DNA of 64,000 bases. It comes from Herbinix sp. Its GTDB lineage: Bacteria > Bacillota > Clostridia > Lachnospirales > Lachnospiraceae. Below the pieces are notes generated by a model that ran no database searches, was not told where the DNA came from, and worked only from the letters and a program-made list of their open reading frames with translations. The stretch lies in contig JAQSYO010000001.1 in the NCBI GenBank assembly GCA_029256105.1, forward strand, positions 1-64,000, read 5' to 3'. Positions 50,844 to 60,950 of the stretch are shown piece by piece. Each line of letters starts with the position of its first letter. The stretch's first letter is position 1. Position numbers and translations under genes: made by a program.

Positions 50844-51368
50844 TTATTTATGTTCAAGTAAGGTAGACATTAGGTAAGAGTAAACATCGGGACTTTTTTC
50901 CCTCCAATTATTACAGAGCCTAGTGGCCTCCTCTTCTGTAGTGACGATGAGTGTTAAATCAATAATTGGGGTATCTCTTTCGATTACACTTAGATGAGAT
51001 GCAAATTCACCTTTTTTAACTTGATAGAATTCAGCCTGTGTGGATACCTCTTCTTGAAGATCATACTTATTCTGCTGAAGATAAGCCTCGATATCCTCTT
51101 TAATACCGGAGGAAATCATATTATCAAATAATAGAAGTGTCTCGGTACCACTCTCTGTGATTCGATATAAAGAACTGTTACGGATAGTTTTTGTAATGAT
51201 AAAGGCGTCATCGATTAATTCCGAAAGTACTCGTTGGATATTAAAATAGTTTGTATATTCCTTCTCTAGTATAAATGCAGTTAATTGCGCATTGGTTAAA
51301 GGAAAGTTGACTCTGCTCAGAATATATAAAATCATCAGTTTATACAACATAAAGGTATCGGATGGCAT
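50844..51368 (-). CDS. DUF4364 family protein (winged-helix-like)
   Basis: A 174-residue protein of a Firmicute family of unknown function. The first 75 residues (LMILYILSRVNFPLTNAQLTAFILEKEYTNYFNIQRVLSELIDDAFI) look like a PadR/MarR-type winged helix, and TESGTETLLLF matches the end of such a domain. The rest is an alpha/beta module with VTTEEEATRLCNNWREKSPDVYSYL. It could be a DNA-binding regulator, but that is inference. It is the last gene of a leftward group with the radical SAM and malic enzyme genes, 62 bp after the former. Confidence 0.85.
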   Translation of the reverse strand: MPSDTFMLYKLMILYILSRVNFPLTNAQLTAFILEKEYTNYFNIQRVLSELIDDAFIITKTIRNSSLYRITESGTETLLLFDNMISSGIKEDIEAYLQQNKYDLQEEVSTQAEFYQVKKGEFASHLSVIERDTPIIDLTLIVTTEEEATRLCNNWREKSPDVYSYLMSTLLEHK

Positions 51369-51430
51369 AAGGTTTCTCCTTCTATCATATGGAATCAGGA
51401 TAAATTACATAAAAAACAATTATAACAATC

Positions 51431-52375
51431 TTAGGAATAACGATGGCGATGGCTGTATTTTCCTTGATAAGTATCTCTTTCTTTCATTTCTTTATGGATA
51501 TGGTTTAAGACTAGCTTTTTATTCCCACTCCACTTTGGAGCCAACAGTAACTTCTTAGGACCATCCCCCGTAATTCTGTGAATAATAATATGATCAGGAA
51601 GAAGTTCCAGGCAGGAGATAACAATATCCGCATACTCTTCCAAGGATAAGACCTTGGAGACAAGTCCATTTTCATAAAGAGTACCAAGATCAGTTCCTTT
51701 TAATATGTGCAGAAGTTGTAATTTGATTCCTTGTATGGGAAGTCTGGATATATATTCCATAGTCATTAACATATCATGTTTTGTTTCCTTTGGCAAGCCA
51801 AGAATTGTATGGACGATGACCGGGATGTTGATTTGATGCAAACGATGTATTTGATTCTCAAATACAGATAAGGGATAGCCACGGCGGATAAATTCCGAAG
51901 TTTGTTCATGAATAGTCTGAAGTCCTAACTCAATCCATACCGGTTTTATCAGATTTAACTCATTTAATAGTTCAAGAACCTCATCACTAAGACAGTCTGG
52001 CCTAGTAGCGATGGAGAGAATTACAACCTCGGGATGTACCAATGCTTCCATAAATATAGTGCGAAGATACGAAATAGGGGCATGGGTATTGGTATATGCC
52101 TGAAAATAGGCTATATACTTCGCATCCTTTGGAGCGATAATTTTATCTGCTACCAAATTCTTTGCATCTTCAAGCTGTTGTGTAATTGATTGCCCAGAGG
52201 AGGTAGCAAAGTCCCCAGAGCCACCCGCACTACAGAAAATGCAGCCACGGGTGTCAATGGTTCCGTCCCGGTTAGGGCAGCTCATTCCACCATTGATTGA
52301 TAGTTTGTATATCTTTTGTCCATACATTTTCTTTAACTCATAATCTAAGGAATGATACCGTTTCAGATCCCACAT
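51431..52375 (-). CDS. TIGR01212-family radical SAM protein (YhcC/YtqA type)
   Basis: A 314-residue radical SAM enzyme. The cluster-binding cysteines are Cys33, Cys45 and Cys48, in MSCPNRDGTIDTRGCIFC, the widely spaced form peculiar to this family. They are followed by GGSGDF and a TIM-barrel core with ATRPDCL, ELGLQTIHE and HTILGLPKET. Its reaction is unknown; family members are proposed RNA or protein modifiers. It begins 11 bp after the malic enzyme stop, so the two are probably co-transcribed. Confidence 0.9.
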   Translation of the reverse strand: MWDLKRYHSLDYELKKMYGQKIYKLSINGGMSCPNRDGTIDTRGCIFCSAGGSGDFATSSGQSITQQLEDAKNLVADKIIAPKDAKYIAYFQAYTNTHAPISYLRTIFMEALVHPEVVILSIATRPDCLSDEVLELLNELNLIKPVWIELGLQTIHEQTSEFIRRGYPLSVFENQIHRLHQINIPVIVHTILGLPKETKHDMLMTMEYISRLPIQGIKLQLLHILKGTDLGTLYENGLVSKVLSLEEYADIVISCLELLPDHIIIHRITGDGPKKLLLAPKWSGNKKLVLNHIHKEMKERDTYQGKYSHRHRYS

Positions 52376-52386
52376 GTGGATAAACT

Positions 52387-53541
52387 CTACTTTCTAATGT
52401 TTGCTTTTACAGCATTACTTACTACATCGCTGACTCTTGGATCAAAGGGCTGAGGCATAATATTATCTTCATTCAAATCCTGAGCCTCAACAAGACCGGC
52501 AATTGCAATTGCAGCAGCCAACTTCATTTCCTCGGTAATCTGGGTTGCACGTCCTTCCAAGGCTCCTTTAAAGATTCCAGGGAAAGCGACAACATTGTTT
52601 ACTTGATTCGGAAAATCCGAGCGACCGGTAGCTACTACTTTAGCACCTGCTTCTTTCGCAAGGTCAGGCATTATCTCGGGAGTGGGGTTTGCCATAGCGA
52701 AAATGATGGCATCCTTATTCATGGAAGCAACCATTTCCTTTGTTACGATATTAGGAGCAGAAACACCTACAAACAAGTCGGCTCCGACGAAGGCGTCTGC
52801 TAGGCTACCGTTTTTATTGTCTAAATTAGTAAGAGTAAGCATCTGTTCCTGCATCCAGTTAAGATTTTTATAGTCCTTGGAGATAATGCCATTAATATCA
52901 CAAAGGGTAACATGACAAAATCCATAAGTTAATAATAATTTTGCAATCGCAATTCCGGCAGAACCAGCACCATTCACGATGACCTTGCAATCTTCTTTCG
53001 TCTTGCCGGTAACCTTAAGTGCATTCATAGCACCTGCCAAAACGACAATAGCGGTTCCGTGCTGATCATCATGGAACACTGGTATATCAAGAAGTTTCTT
53101 TAAACGTTCTTCGATTTCAAAGCATCTCGGTGCAGAGATATCTTCCAAATTTATGCCACCGAAGGCAGGAGCGATTGCTACAATTGTTTTAATAATTTCT
53201 TCCGTATCTTGAGTGTCAAGGCAGATAGGAATTGCATTTACTCCACCGAATTCCTTAAAGAGTACGGCTTTTCCCTCCATTACCGGCATTGCTGCATAAG
53301 GACCGATGTTACCCAGACCAAGAACAGCACTTCCATCCGATATAACTGCGATCGTATTAGCTTTTATGGTATAACGATAGGCCTCATTCTTGTCTTTGGC
53401 AATAACCCTACATGGTTCTGCCACACCAGGAGTATAAGCAATCGCTAAATCCTCTCTCGACTTTACGGTACATTTTGATGTGATTTCTAACTTTCCATTC
53501 CATTCTTCGTGCATTTTTAGCGCTTGTTCATTGATATTCAT
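52387..53541 (-). CDS. NAD(P)-dependent malic enzyme
   Basis: A 384-residue short-form malic enzyme that decarboxylates malate to pyruvate, linking organic-acid pools to fermentation. N-terminal landmarks are YTPGVAEPCR and SDGSAVLGLGNIGP. The metal and active-site stretch is AFGGINLEDISAPRCFEIE, and HDDQHGTAIV follows. The Rossmann motif is VNGAGSAGIAIAKLL, and FAMANPTPEI lies near the end. Cofactor preference cannot be read safely. GGCGG precedes the start, and the gene is the first of its operon. Confidence 0.95.
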   Translation of the reverse strand: MNINEQALKMHEEWNGKLEITSKCTVKSREDLAIAYTPGVAEPCRVIAKDKNEAYRYTIKANTIAVISDGSAVLGLGNIGPYAAMPVMEGKAVLFKEFGGVNAIPICLDTQDTEEIIKTIVAIAPAFGGINLEDISAPRCFEIEERLKKLLDIPVFHDDQHGTAIVVLAGAMNALKVTGKTKEDCKVIVNGAGSAGIAIAKLLLTYGFCHVTLCDINGIISKDYKNLNWMQEQMLTLTNLDNKNGSLADAFVGADLFVGVSAPNIVTKEMVASMNKDAIIFAMANPTPEIMPDLAKEAGAKVVATGRSDFPNQVNNVVAFPGIFKGALEGRATQITEEMKLAAAIAIAGLVEAQDLNEDNIMPQPFDPRVSDVVSNAVKANIRK

Positions 53542-53909
53542 ATTTGTTATCCGCCTTATTTTATGTTTTATATTAGTATACGTTGGTTGTTAATTCTGGA
53601 AAATAGTTTACAGCTATCATATCACTATAAAATAGGTAAATCAAGCATCTGTTCGCCACATTGTATTAAGGTAAAACAAATGGCGGTTGTCCGTTGGCAA
53701 TATTTCAAGATAATTGAAGCATGGTAATAATAGGAAAAATATCTCATAAGAAAATACTTTCTTTTCTTGTCCCTATGTTGTATAATATATTATCATAATT
53801 ATGGATAATTTTTGCTTTTAAACTTATCCATCATAATAGTAATTTCTAAATCATTTCTATAATCACAATCCGCTATAAAATCCAATTTAAGATCAAAGGA
53901 GCTGAATAT
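53542..53909. other. Divergent intergenic region upstream of rho
   Basis: About 370 AT-rich bases between the malic enzyme start (leftward) and rho (rightward). A perfect TATAAT at 53781-53786 lies 124 bases before the rho start, but no clear -35 is found 17 bp upstream. No small gene is credible. The long rho leader could hold autogenous control. Confidence 0.45.
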
Positions 53910-55322
53910 ATGGAGAATCAGTATGATTCAATGACTCTTGTCAATTTAAGAGAATTGGCAAAAGAAAAGGGACTTAAAAACATTGCCTCGTTGAAGAAAA
54001 GTGAATTAATTCAAACCTTAATGAACTTGGGTTCAGAAGAGACGCAGGAAGAGCAGGGGAATGCAGAAACGATTTCTGAGGCAGTAGTATCGGAACCTAT
54101 TAAAGCAGAGAAGGAACAAGAGGAACAGGCACAGGGAGCAAGCAGAGAGGAAAAAAAATCAGCTGTTAGCCATAATGAAGTAGATCAATTGGACAGCGGG
54201 GAGACCAAGGTCGGAATACTTGAAGTTCTTCCAGATGGATATGGATTTATTCGTTGCGATAATTATCTACCCGGCGAAAATGATGTTTATGTTTCACCTG
54301 CGCAAATTCGTCGGTTTAATTTAAAAACTGGAGATATTGTTTCCGGTAACACGAGAATACGTAATCAAAATGAAAAGTTTAGTGCATTATTATTCGTAAA
54401 ATCAGTCAATGGTTTTCATCCGAATGAAGCACAAAAACGGAAAAGATTTGAAGATTTAACACCGATTTTCCCGAATAACCGAATTCATTTAGAGACCCCC
54501 GGAACCGGAGTTTCTATGAGAATGGTAGATCTGATATCACCGATCGGTAAAGGCCAAAGAGGTATGATTGTATCCCAACCGAAAACGGGTAAAACTACTC
54601 TGCTAAAGCAAATTGCGAAAGCTGTAACGATGAATCACCCGGATATGAAATTAATTATTCTTTTAATCGATGAGCGTCCCGAGGAAGTAACCGATATTAA
54701 AGAATCCATTGAGGGAAGAAATGTAGAAGTAATTTATTCCACCTTTGATGAGCTTCCGGATAATCATAAGAGAGTATCTGAGATGGTAATTGAGCGTGCG
54801 AAACGTCTTGTAGAGCACAAGCAGGATGTAATTATCTTATTAGATAGTATCACAAGGCTTGCAAGAGCTTATAACTTAACGGTTCAACCAAGTGGTAGAA
54901 CATTATCCGGTGGTTTGGATCCAGCAGCACTTCATATGCCTAAGAAATTCTTTGGTGCAGCCAGAAATATGCGTGAGGGTGGTAGCTTAACAATACTTGC
55001 GACGGCACTAGTAGAGACAGGCAGCAGAATGGATGACGTTGTATTCGAAGAGTTTAAGGGAACCGGTAACATGGAACTTGTACTCGATCGTAGTTTATCA
55101 GAAAAACGAATCTTCCCAGCAATTGATCTCCCCAGATCCAGTACAAGAAGAGAAGATCTATTACTTACGCAGCCAGAGCTTGAAGCTACTTATTTAATGC
55201 GTAAAGCACTTGGTGGTATGAAGTCGGAGGAAGCGTTGGAGAGAATCATTGATATGTTCCTTCGGACGAAGTCGAATGCGGAATTTATCGAAACAATCAA
55301 AAAGACTAAAATCGTCTTTTAG
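53910..55322 (+). CDS. rho: Transcription termination factor Rho
   Basis: A 470-residue hexameric RNA helicase. It starts with the Rho_N helical motif ([29 protein letters not shown], about 10-38). An acidic Glu/Gln-rich insert (about 45-95) is typical of many clostridial Rho proteins. The RNA-binding cold-shock-like domain follows ([31 protein letters not shown]). The ATPase has Walker [10 protein letters not shown], Walker [17 protein letters not shown] and the Q/R-loop region [21 protein letters not shown]. It is likely to be autoregulated. The rpmE gene follows with its own promoter. Confidence 0.97.
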   Translation: MENQYDSMTLVNLRELAKEKGLKNIASLKKSELIQTLMNLGSEETQEEQGNAETISEAVVSEPIKAEKEQEEQAQGASREEKKSAVSHNEVDQLDSGETKVGILEVLPDGYGFIRCDNYLPGENDVYVSPAQIRRFNLKTGDIVSGNTRIRNQNEKFSALLFVKSVNGFHPNEAQKRKRFEDLTPIFPNNRIHLETPGTGVSMRMVDLISPIGKGQRGMIVSQPKTGKTTLLKQIAKAVTMNHPDMKLIILLIDERPEEVTDIKESIEGRNVEVIYSTFDELPDNHKRVSEMVIERAKRLVEHKQDVIILLDSITRLARAYNLTVQPSGRTLSGGLDPAALHMPKKFFGAARNMREGGSLTILATALVETGSRMDDVVFEEFKGTGNMELVLDRSLSEKRIFPAIDLPRSSTRREDLLLTQPELEATYLMRKALGGMKSEEALERIIDMFLRTKSNAEFIETIKKTKIVF

Positions 55323-55325
55323 GTA

Positions 55326-55354
55326 TTGCAATAGATAAAAACCTATGTTATAAT
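55326..55354 (+). promoter_or_regulatory. Sigma-A-type promoter for rpmE
   Basis: TTGCAA (55326-55331), a 17-bp spacer and a perfect TATAAT (55349-55354). Confidence 0.75.
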
Positions 55355-55430
55355 AAAAAAGCTGTTTATTAGATTGGAATTATTATAATGCCAATAGATA
55401 AGACTATTTAATCGTGAAGAGGTGAAAAAC

Positions 55431-55640
55431 ATGAAAGACGGAATCCATCCCAAATATCATCAGGCTAAGGTTGTTTGCAACTGCGGTAACGAATTTGTAA
55501 CAGGATCAACGAAGGAAGATATCCACGTTGAAATTTGTTCCAAATGTCATTCATTTTACACAGGTCAGCAGAAAGCATCAGCTGCTCGTGGTGCAATTGA
55601 TAAGTTCAACCGTAAATATGGTTTAGGCCAAGAAAAATAA
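55431..55640 (+). CDS. rpmE: 50S ribosomal protein L31, zinc-binding form
   Basis: A 69-residue ribosomal protein. The four zinc ligands Cys16, Cys18, Cys36 and Cys39 (VCNCGN, EICSKCH) mark the zinc-bound type A form rather than the zinc-free YtiA type, followed by [11 protein letters not shown] 55431 is used, with GAGGTG upstream; the GTG inside that site, nine bases earlier, is in frame but is part of the ribosome-binding site. The rho-rpmE-prmC-prfA order is widespread in Firmicutes. Confidence 0.97.
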   Translation: MKDGIHPKYHQAKVVCNCGNEFVTGSTKEDIHVEICSKCHSFYTGQQKASAARGAIDKFNRKYGLGQEK

Positions 55641-55707
55641 TTTATATATGCTTAAAGTTCGAACGAGCTTAGCAGATTACCTAGTAAAAAATTAGACGTT
55701 AAAATTT

Positions 55708-55738
55708 GGGTTGAGGTTTACTCCTCAGCCTATTTTTT
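55708..55738 (+). terminator. Rho-independent terminator after rpmE
   Basis: GGTTGAGG (55709-55716) pairs with CCTCAGCC (55723-55730), followed by TATTTTTT. Confidence 0.85.
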
Positions 55739-55814
55739 AAATAAGAGAGATTGAAAAAGTACAACATTTAATTATAAATCAAATACGATCACGAAGAAAG
55801 GTTCGGGTGCTAAG

Positions 55815-57302
55815 ATGAAACCATCAGGTATTGGCGGCATGGCTGTTATGGAAGGCGTAATGATGAAGAACAAAGATGAATACGCCGTAGCAGTCCGTAA
55901 GCCAAACAATGAAATAGCAGTGGAAAAGAATGTACACAAAGATATTTCTGATAAAATAAAGCTTTTTAAGTTGCCAGTTTTCCGTGGAATGCTTGCCTTT
56001 GTGGATTCCATGTTAATCGGTGTGAAAGTTTTAAATTTTTCTGCCAGCTTCTTTGAAGAGGAAGAAGAGAAAACCCTAACCGAAAAGCAGAGAAAAAAGT
56101 TAGAAAAGAAGAATGAAAATAAGGCAAAGATGAGTGAATCAGATTTTGCAGTGGAAGAAGTGTCCATTACTCATAGTGATGAGGTCAGCCTTGAGAATAC
56201 AGAGTCAAAAGACAGCATAAACCAGGAAGAAATGAAGGAAGTAAAAGAAGATAAGAGCAGTGCATTATTTATGGCATTGGCAGTACTTGTTTCTATCGTA
56301 ATTTCTGTCTCCCTTTTTATGGTACTTCCGGTACTTTTAACAAATTTACTTACCAGACTTATTGAAAACCGCTTTCTGATTAGTTTTATAGAAGGTATTG
56401 TTCGTCTATCCATTTTTATGGGATATGTAATACTGGCGTCCAGAATGCCTGAGATTAAAAGAGTATTTATGTATCACGGCGCAGAACATAAGACAATTAA
56501 TTGTCTTGAGAGCGGCTTTGAATTAACAGTTGAGAATGTAAAATGGCAATCGAAGCAACATAAGCGTTGTGGTACAAGCTTTATGTTACTTGTTATGTTA
56601 ATAAGTTTAGTGTTTTTTATGATCCTTCCGAGTGGAAATCTTCTTTGGAGAGTTTTGTCCAGAATTATTTTAGTACCTTTTATTGCCGGTGTATCTTATG
56701 AATTTATTCGACTTGCAGGCAAAAGTGAGAGCAAAATAGTACATATTCTTAGTCAGCCGGGACTTTGGATGCAGGGTCTAACAACAAAGGAACCGGATGA
56801 TGCAATGATCGAAGTGGCAATCGAGTCCGTTGGTGCAGTGTTTGATTGGAGAGCATTTTTGGAGACTTCAGCTACCTCAAAAGTAACAATTACAAAGAAT
56901 GAGGTTGGTAATAAAAAGGCAAATACAGCAGTAAAGAATATAAAATTGGAAAAGCAAACGAATGCGACAAAACATTCAAATGAAGTAATACAAACAAATG
57001 AATCAAAGCATACGAATGCAGCAAAGCAAGCAAAAGCAGCAAAGCAGGATAATGTAACTAAAACTGAGAGTGTTGCAAACCATGAGAATACTGTAAATTC
57101 TAATAAAGGAAAAAAGCAGAATGTCCCGAATAAAAACGATAATGCAGACAAAGGGAAGGCTACAACTCATGTTGAAAATAGACAACATAACACGGGTGCT
57201 GCACCGATTAATTTTAAGGCGGTCATCCCAAACAGGGTTGACGAAGAGGATGACGAAATTTTAAATGCTCTGGATAAATTTTTTGATGATAAGAAAAAGT
57301 AG
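55815..57302 (+). CDS. DUF1385 membrane protein (YqhQ family) with a long polar tail
   Basis: A 495-residue protein. It opens with the DUF1385 signature GGMAVMEGVMMKNKDEYAVAVRKPN. Several membrane helices follow at about 153-175, 190-212 and 255-300, and RVFMYHGAEHKTINCLESG with HKRCGTSF in the core. Beyond about residue 355 the protein continues as a tail of about 140 residues rich in Lys, Asn, Thr and Ala with irregular NATKHSN and AAKQAKAAKQ repeats, ending in an acidic stretch. The family has no established function. It precedes prmC and prfA, a common position, and the prmC start is 55 bp after its stop. Confidence 0.87.
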   Translation: MKPSGIGGMAVMEGVMMKNKDEYAVAVRKPNNEIAVEKNVHKDISDKIKLFKLPVFRGMLAFVDSMLIGVKVLNFSASFFEEEEEKTLTEKQRKKLEKKNENKAKMSESDFAVEEVSITHSDEVSLENTESKDSINQEEMKEVKEDKSSALFMALAVLVSIVISVSLFMVLPVLLTNLLTRLIENRFLISFIEGIVRLSIFMGYVILASRMPEIKRVFMYHGAEHKTINCLESGFELTVENVKWQSKQHKRCGTSFMLLVMLISLVFFMILPSGNLLWRVLSRIILVPFIAGVSYEFIRLAGKSESKIVHILSQPGLWMQGLTTKEPDDAMIEVAIESVGAVFDWRAFLETSATSKVTITKNEVGNKKANTAVKNIKLEKQTNATKHSNEVIQTNESKHTNAAKQAKAAKQDNVTKTESVANHENTVNSNKGKKQNVPNKNDNADKGKATTHVENRQHNTGAAPINFKAVIPNRVDEEDDEILNALDKFFDDKKK

Positions 57303-57357
57303 CGGAGAAAACATAAAATATTGATAGGTATAAACAATGGGTTTGTGAGGATTTTGA

Positions 57358-58188
57358 ATGAGTACGTATAAGGAATTACTACAGACTGCACGTGGAATAC
57401 TGAAACAACATGAGATAGCAGATGCCGATGTGGATGCATGGTATCTGCTTGCGCATGTTTTTGCATTAAAAAGAACTGACTTAGTGTTACACGGGGACGA
57501 ACTGGTTTCTGAAGATGGTAGAACTAGATATATGGACCTTGTTATGCGAAGAGCGGAACATATTCCGCTACAACATATAACAGGAACACAGGAGTTTATG
57601 GGCTTGGAATTCGAGGTGTCAGAGGATGTATTGATACCACGCCAGGATACGGAAATTCTGGTGGAAGAAGTATTACAAGTATGCGAAGGAAAGACCGTAC
57701 TGGATATGTGTACCGGTTCGGGCTGCATTATCATAAGCTTGATGAAATTGGGTAAACTTCAAAAGGCAGTTGGTGTCGATCTCTCGAATAAAGCACTTAA
57801 GATTGCAACAAAGAACGCACACAAGCATAAGGTAGACATAGAATATTTGCAAAGTGATCTGTTTGAAAGGGTAGAGGGATGCTATGATATTATAGTATCA
57901 AATCCCCCGTATATACCAACCGAGGAAATTGACGGACTTATGCCGGAGGTTAAGGAGCATGAACCGGTTATGGCACTTGACGGAAGTCCGGATGGTTTGC
58001 TGTTCTATCGTCAAATTGTTGTCGGAGCCTCAGCATATTTACGAAGAGGCGGCTACCTATTCTTTGAAATAGGGCATAATCAAGGGGAAGAAGTAAGGCA
58101 AATCATGCAAAATAATGGGTTTACAGATGCTATTATAAAGAAGGATCTTAGCGGATTAGATAGAGTGGTTTACGCTATAAGATCATAA
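57358..58188 (+). CDS. prmC: Release factor glutamine methyltransferase PrmC
   Basis: A 276-residue SAM-dependent enzyme that methylates the Gln of the GGQ motif of release factors. The N-terminal helical recognition domain ends near GTQEFMGLEF. IPRQDTEILVEEVL, the SAM motif VLDMCTGSGCI and the catalytic NPPYIPTEEI follow. Its substrate gene prfA begins 22 bp downstream, so modifier and substrate are made together. Confidence 0.97.
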   Translation: MSTYKELLQTARGILKQHEIADADVDAWYLLAHVFALKRTDLVLHGDELVSEDGRTRYMDLVMRRAEHIPLQHITGTQEFMGLEFEVSEDVLIPRQDTEILVEEVLQVCEGKTVLDMCTGSGCIIISLMKLGKLQKAVGVDLSNKALKIATKNAHKHKVDIEYLQSDLFERVEGCYDIIVSNPPYIPTEEIDGLMPEVKEHEPVMALDGSPDGLLFYRQIVVGASAYLRRGGYLFFEIGHNQGEEVRQIMQNNGFTDAIIKKDLSGLDRVVYAIRS

Positions 58189-58210
58189 TTGATATGGAGG
58201 AATTATAGTT

Positions 58211-59287
58211 ATGTTTGATAAGTTAGAGGATATTTTAATTCGTTTTCAGGAGATTGAAGATGAAATGATGAATCCGAGTGTCGTAAACGATCAGAATCGT
58301 TATAAAAAGATTCGTAAGGAGCATTCGGATCTTGCTGCTATCGTTGAAAAATATAAGGAATATAAGGCGACTCAGAATACGATTGAGGAAAGTCTCGCTA
58401 TGTTAGAAGAAGAAAGTGATGAGGAAATGCGTGAGCTTGCGAAGGAAGAACTAAATAATTGCAAGCAGCTTATTCCTAAAATTGAAGAAGAAATTAAAGT
58501 TTTACTGTTACCGAAGGATCCTAACGATGATAAGAATGTAATTGTTGAAATCAGAGGTGGAGCTGGTGGTGATGAAGCAGCTCTCTTTGCGGCACAGTTA
58601 TATCGTATGTATGTAATGTATGCAGAGGGTAATCGTTGGAAAATTGATATGATGAACTTAAATGAGAATGGAATTGGTGGCTTTAAAGAAGTTATCTTTA
58701 TGATTAACGGCAAAGGTGCTTATTCCAAATTGAAATATGAAAGTGGCGTTCACCGTGTACAACGTGTACCTGTAACTGAATCCGGTGGAAGAATTCATAC
58801 GTCTACCGCAACGGTGGCAATTATGCCGGAAGCAGAAGAAGTTGATATTGAAATTGATATGGGAGATTGTAAATTTGATGTATTCCGCTCCTCCGGTAAC
58901 GGTGGACAGTGTGTTAATACAACGGATTCTGCAGTAAGACTTACCCATATTCCGTCAGGTATCGTAATTTCCTGCCAGGATGAAAAATCACAGCTAAAGA
59001 ATAAGGATAAAGCGCTCAGAGTATTACGTTCTAAGCTTTATGAATTAGAGTTAGAAAAGGCACAAAGTGCAGAGGCAGAAGCGAGAAAAAGTCAGGTTGG
59101 AACCGGAGATCGTTCCGAGAAAATCAGGACCTATAATTTCCCACAGGGTCGTGTAACGGATCATCGTATTAAGCTTACGGTGCATCAGCTAGACGCAGTT
59201 ATGAACGGAGATTTGCAGGAAATCATAGATAGCTTAACAGCGGCAGATCAGGCAGCTAAGTTAAGTAATCTACAAGAGGTTTCATAA
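58211..59287 (+). CDS. prfA: Peptide chain release factor 1
   Basis: A 358-residue class I release factor that reads UAA and UAG. The stop-codon recognition tripeptide PVT lies at 187-189 ([13 protein letters not shown]) and the peptidyl-hydrolysis motif GGQ at 231-233 ([10 protein letters not shown]). PVT rather than SPF and the lack of a programmed frameshift identify RF1, not RF2. The start has GGAGG upstream. The next gene starts four bases after its stop. Confidence 0.97.
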   Translation: MFDKLEDILIRFQEIEDEMMNPSVVNDQNRYKKIRKEHSDLAAIVEKYKEYKATQNTIEESLAMLEEESDEEMRELAKEELNNCKQLIPKIEEEIKVLLLPKDPNDDKNVIVEIRGGAGGDEAALFAAQLYRMYVMYAEGNRWKIDMMNLNENGIGGFKEVIFMINGKGAYSKLKYESGVHRVQRVPVTESGGRIHTSTATVAIMPEAEEVDIEIDMGDCKFDVFRSSGNGGQCVNTTDSAVRLTHIPSGIVISCQDEKSQLKNKDKALRVLRSKLYELELEKAQSAEAEARKSQVGTGDRSEKIRTYNFPQGRVTDHRIKLTVHQLDAVMNGDLQEIIDSLTAADQAAKLSNLQEVS

Positions 59288-59291
59288 TAAC

Positions 59292-60092
59292 ATGAAGCAG
59301 AAGAGTGTTATCAGCAGTTTAAGCAATCCCCAAATGAAGAATTTGACGTTATTGCAAAAGAAAGCAAAAGCAAGGGATGAACAAGGAATTTTTGTGGTAG
59401 AAGGTCTAAAAATGTTTGAGGAAGCAAGAGAAGCAGGACTTCTTGTTAAGGCCTATACTTCGGAAAGCTTCTACCAAGATAAGATTCAGGAAAACCCGAA
59501 CTATTTTACTGATTTGGATTATGATATCATTACGGATTCTGTTTTTAAAGAAGTAGCGGACACCATGACTCCACAAGGCATCATGGGGACAGTCAAAAGA
59601 TCGGAATACAATTTAGAAAGTATATTGAAGGCTCCAGAGGCTTGCCTTTTAATATTAGAGGATATTCGTGATCCTGGTAATTTGGGAACTATGATACGAA
59701 CCGCAGAGGGAGCAGGTATTACAGGAATTATCCTTAGTAACGCTTCGGTTGATATCTATAATCCAAAGGTAATTAGATCAACGATGGGCTCTATTTATAG
59801 AGTACCTTTTTATCAGACACAAGATTTCGAAGCAACACTGAAAGAGATTAAAGAACAAGGGATCGTTATATTTGCAGCACATCTTTTAGGAATACCTTAC
59901 GATACGGAAGGAAGCTTCCGTAAAAGATGTGCTTTTTTAATTGGAAATGAAGCGAACGGTTTGTCAGAGATGTCTTCTGCAGCAGCAGATACATTGATTA
60001 AAATACCGATGGCAGGTAAGGTGGAATCCTTAAATGCTGCAGTAGCTGCTGCAATTCTAATGTATGAGGCAGCGAGACAAAGAAATAATTAA
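59292..60092 (+). CDS. TrmH/SpoU-family RNA 2'-O-methyltransferase
   Basis: A 266-residue SPOUT enzyme. The N-terminal substrate-binding domain (ISSLSNPQMKNLTLLQKKAKARDEQGIFVVEGLKMFEEA) resembles YsgA/RlmB types. The SPOUT knot motifs are LEDIRDPGNLGTMIRTAEGAG (motif 1), IGNEANGLSEM (motif 2) and IPMAGKVESLNAAVAAAILMYE (motif 3). It methylates a ribose in rRNA or tRNA; which one is not clear. It is translationally close to prfA. Confidence 0.93.
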   Translation: MKQKSVISSLSNPQMKNLTLLQKKAKARDEQGIFVVEGLKMFEEAREAGLLVKAYTSESFYQDKIQENPNYFTDLDYDIITDSVFKEVADTMTPQGIMGTVKRSEYNLESILKAPEACLLILEDIRDPGNLGTMIRTAEGAGITGIILSNASVDIYNPKVIRSTMGSIYRVPFYQTQDFEATLKEIKEQGIVIFAAHLLGIPYDTEGSFRKRCAFLIGNEANGLSEMSSAAADTLIKIPMAGKVESLNAAVAAAILMYEAARQRNN

Positions 60093-60179
60093 TTTATCAT
60101 AATTACCATAATTTGGTCACGGTAAATTCACAGTCCATAATTATGATGTTATCATAGTGTTAAAAAAGGAGTTATCAAC

Positions 60180-60938
60180 GTGGCAATTGAGGTTTTCAAC
60201 AGACAGGAGGAGAAATTTATAATATCGGATGACGTTTACCGGAGCATAAAACCTCAATTAGAGGAATATATGGAGGTAGATTCACACAGCCGAAATGGGG
60301 ATTTCTATACAATCTGTAATATCTATTATGATACACCAAATAATGAGATGATAAGAAAATCCATTGAGAAACCTGCCTACAAAGAAAAGTTGAGACTTAG
60401 GAGTTATGGTACTGTTGGATTAAGGGATAAGGTGTTCTTAGAAATCAAGAAGAAATTTAATGGTAGTGTCAATAAACGTCGAACCTCAATTATATTAGAG
60501 GATGCTTATCGTTATATTGAAACGAAGCAGAAACCTGAAGCTCGGTATCTGATGAACGAACAGGTATTAGATGAGATAGACTATATGCTACATAGATACC
60601 CATCCTTACAGCCCGCACTTTTCCTCTCCTATGATCGAAATGCTATGTTTGGAATTGAGGACAAAAACTTTCGTATTACCTTTGATAATAATATTCGGAC
60701 ACGCCGTTATGATTTAAGTTTGGACAAAGGTAATTATGGTGATCTATTACTTCCTACCGGTCTTTGGATTATGGAAGCGAAGTTGAATAATACAGCTCCC
60801 TTATGGTTCGCTGAATTATTATCAAGGTATAAAATATATCCGGCGACCTTTTCTAAATATGGGGAGGAGTATCGAAAAACAGTTTTACACAACGATACGA
60901 TTCATATCAAATTAGAAAATAAACTAAATTGTATATAG
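60180..60938 (+). CDS. Polyphosphate polymerase-type protein (VTC domain)
   Basis: A 252-residue protein that is almost entirely a VTC/CYTH-like tunnel fold. Basic residues expected to line the tunnel are seen in KLRLRSYG, FLEIKKKFNGSVNKRR, LSYDRNAMFG and DNNIRTRRYDL, with the acidic metal site in IMEAKLN. In yeast Vtc4 this fold makes polyphosphate from ATP; bacterial stand-alone domains are annotated by analogy. The start codon is GTG with AAGGAG upstream. The DUF4956 membrane gene follows 12 bp later, and the pair is a recurrent unit. Confidence 0.87.
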   Translation: MAIEVFNRQEEKFIISDDVYRSIKPQLEEYMEVDSHSRNGDFYTICNIYYDTPNNEMIRKSIEKPAYKEKLRLRSYGTVGLRDKVFLEIKKKFNGSVNKRRTSIILEDAYRYIETKQKPEARYLMNEQVLDEIDYMLHRYPSLQPALFLSYDRNAMFGIEDKNFRITFDNNIRTRRYDLSLDKGNYGDLLLPTGLWIMEAKLNNTAPLWFAELLSRYKIYPATFSKYGEEYRKTVLHNDTIHIKLENKLNCI

Positions 60939-60950
60939 GAGGACGTATTC

